This document shows, one piece after another, positions 62,437 through 64,000 of a stretch of 64,000 bases of DNA. A program made the translations under genes and the position numbers. Source of the stretch: Chitinophagales bacterium (GTDB lineage: Bacteria > Bacteroidota > Bacteroidia > Chitinophagales > Chitinophagaceae); NCBI GenBank assembly GCA_015654595.1, contig JAATGQ010000155.1:1-64000 (forward strand), read 5' to 3'. The notes below the pieces were generated by a model. It was not told the origin of the DNA and ran no database searches. It saw only the letters and a list, made by a program, of their open reading frames with translations. Position 1 is the first letter of the stretch. The number at the start of each line of letters is the position of its first letter.

Positions 62437-64000
62437 TTATAAGGTTGCGTTAAAGCCAAACACGATCGTTCTCAACAGCGGCAGAGACTGGTTGCCTGTA
62501 ACCGGGTCCAGTTCATATTTCCTGTTTTTGTCGAAGGTGTACAGGTTTTGTCCTTTGACGTAGGTCTGCAGCCGGCTTATACTGATATGCCTGGTCATTT
62601 TTTCAGGCAGGGTATAACTGATGACCGCATTGCTCAACCGGAAGACATTCCGGGTTCCGATAGCGGCTGTAGAGCTGTTGTAGTTGGAGACAGAGTAAGC
62701 CCCGGTACTGGTGGTGAAGCGGGGTATATGGGTATGTGCCTCATCGCCTTGGTTACGCCATCTGCCCAGTACATAGGTGCTGAAATTCTGATCGATCACG
62801 CCTGGCGAATTGTTAGGCAGGTAGGCCAGTGTGCCGCGGTAGCGGGTGTATTGCACGAAGAAACTGGCGCTAAATCCTTTGAGGCTGAAATCATTGCCCA
62901 TGCCGCCGAAGAACTGGTCCTTATTCCCATCTGTTATCCGGTCTTTAACCGTGATGGAGTTGTCTTTATCCAGGTCTTTATATACAGGAAGACCGGTAGT
63001 GCCGAGTGCCGTTAGCTGATAGGCTTTGATAAGGTTGATCGATTGCCCCACCACATAGGTGTTGCTGTAGGAGGAGGTGGCCAGTCCGGGGTAGCTTTCC
63101 AGGGTGTTTTTTGTTTTAGAGAGGTTGAAAGTGGTGCTCCAGGTAAAGGGACCTTGCAGGTTATGGGTAGTCAGTTCCAGCTCATACCCCTGGTTGACGA
63201 CGGTGGCCGGGAAGTTGGCTACATAGTAGGTGAAGCCTGTTTGCGGCGAGATGAGATAATTGATCAGCTGGTTACCTGAACTGTTGCGATAGTAAGCAGC
63301 GGAAAGGAATATCCGGTCTTTCCAGAAACCCAGTTCCAAGGCCGCTTCCAGCTTTTTGTTGATTTCCCAGCGGTAGTCGGGGTTTTGGATGTTGGAGGCG
63401 ACGAGGGTGGCAGAGCCGTTGTAAAGGTTGGAGCCGGAAAGGCTGGCTTCCGTGGCAATGTAGGCGAAATCCGTTATCTGGTCATTACCTGACACGCCAT
63501 AACTGGCCCTGATCTTACCGAAGCTCAGGATGTCCAGGTATTGATCCAGCCATTTTTCTTTGGTAAATATCCAGCCGGCGCCTACTGCACCGAAATTAGC
63601 GAATTTGCGTCCATTTCCAAATCGCGAGGAGCCGTCGCGCCGGAAGGTAATATTGGCCAGGTATTTTTCGTCATAGTTGTAAGTAAGCCTGCCATAACCC
63701 GATTCATAGGAGTAGGGTGTTTTTGTCGTGGTAATCGTTACCGAAGAAGCAGATCCTGCGTTGCCTACCAAGGCATCGTTGGCAAAGCCGGTAGCTGTTA
63801 TGGTAAGCGTCCCGGAGTAGTTCTTTTGAAACGTAGATCCAGCCAACACATCCAGGTGGTGTTTGCCGAAGTTACGTTCATAGGTCAGCTGGGGCTCTAC
63901 GATCCAGTTGTTGCTGTTGGTGTTTTGCATATTGAGTGTACCCGAGGTATAGTAGCGCGGATCGAGGGAAGACAATGGTGTTTTGGTTGCCTGTTCGATG
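62437..64000 (-). CDS. SusC/RagA family TonB-dependent transporter, C-terminal part (cut by window end)
   Basis: The frame is open to the window edge, so the N-terminal half lies beyond it. The visible 521 residues form the beta barrel: NITFRRDGSSRFGNGRKFAN, then KWLDQYLDILSFGKIRASYG, GASGND-like GVSGNDQITDFAYIATEASL, and the final strand LLRTIVFGFNATL. These are typical SusC barrel motifs. The downstream SusD confirms the pair. Whether it has an STN domain cannot be seen. Confidence 0.93.
   Translation of the reverse strand, partial: IEQATKTPLSSLDPRYYTSGTLNMQNTNSNNWIVEPQLTYERNFGKHHLDVLAGSTFQKNYSGTLTITATGFANDALVGNAGSASSVTITTTKTPYSYESGYGRLTYNYDEKYLANITFRRDGSSRFGNGRKFANFGAVGAGWIFTKEKWLDQYLDILSFGKIRASYGVSGNDQITDFAYIATEASLSGSNLYNGSATLVASNIQNPDYRWEINKKLEAALELGFWKDRIFLSAAYYRNSSGNQLINYLISPQTGFTYYVANFPATVVNQGYELELTTHNLQGPFTWSTTFNLSKTKNTLESYPGLATSSYSNTYVVGQSINLIKAYQLTALGTTGLPVYKDLDKDNSITVKDRITDGNKDQFFGGMGNDFSLKGFSASFFVQYTRYRGTLAYLPNNSPGVIDQNFSTYVLGRWRNQGDEAHTHIPRFTTSTGAYSVSNYNSSTAAIGTRNVFRLSNAVISYTLPEKMTRHISISRLQTYVKGQNLYTFDKNRKYELDPVTGNQSLPLLRTIVFGFNATL

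Overview
The window looks like a chromosomal piece of a Bacteroidota bacterium, most likely Chitinophagaceae or a close relative. The evidence is three SusC/SusD pairs, a protein with a type IX secretion C-terminal signal, a TonB/ExbB/two-ExbD cluster, an ECF sigma/FecR pair, and several starts preceded by a TAnnTTTG-type -7 box a few bases before the ATG. The species cannot be named from the sequence alone.

Region 1 (1-9730) is the distal half of a complex I operon, nuoG-H-I-J-K-L-M-N, all on + . Directly upstream, and joined to nuoG by overlapping reading frames, sits an AT-rich two-gene cassette: the 3' part of an AAA/ABC-type ATPase and a small protein with TOPRIM-like motifs. This ATPase/nuclease-like pair, apparently inserted in a respiratory operon, is the strongest candidate here for an undescribed system.

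Region 2 (9731-18673) holds an FtsX/MacB-type permease, exbB-exbD-exbD-tonB with a strong terminator, about 850 bp of non-coding DNA full of degenerate repeats, a small membrane protein, a second tonB paralogue, and mnmE with an unusual insertion of about 50 residues in its G domain.

Region 3 (18674-28400) is an accessory stretch. It has an AbiE-type toxin-antitoxin pair whose toxin is broken by a one-base frameshift, decayed fragments, a YihY/BrkB membrane protein, two predicted outer-membrane barrels, a DUF1684-like protein, a Dabb protein, a small open frame split by an in-frame TAG, and a lipoprotein with repeated propeller-like units.

Region 4 (28421-49241) is a polysaccharide-utilisation region. 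One minus-strand unit is susC-susD-unclassified TIM-barrel-like enzyme. The other is fecR-susC-susD-LamG lipoprotein-GH130-six-hairpin glycosidase, with an ECF sigma gene divergent from fecR. The susC of the second unit carries an in-frame TAG at codon 572. A GH130 enzyme suggests mannose-containing glycans, but this is inference. A Tat-exported protein of unknown function follows the sigma gene.

Region 5 (49242-64000) has a large FtsX-type permease, a 1978-residue secreted protein with TIG and FG-GAP repeats and a T9SS tail, and a third SusC/SusD unit (SusC cut by the window end) followed by an M16 metallopeptidase, suggesting uptake of peptides or glycopeptides.

Four open frames are each interrupted by a single lesion (20.5, 21.8, 27.2 and 43.9 kb). 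This is either real decay or sequence error. No rRNA, tRNA, insertion sequence or CRISPR array was recognised.
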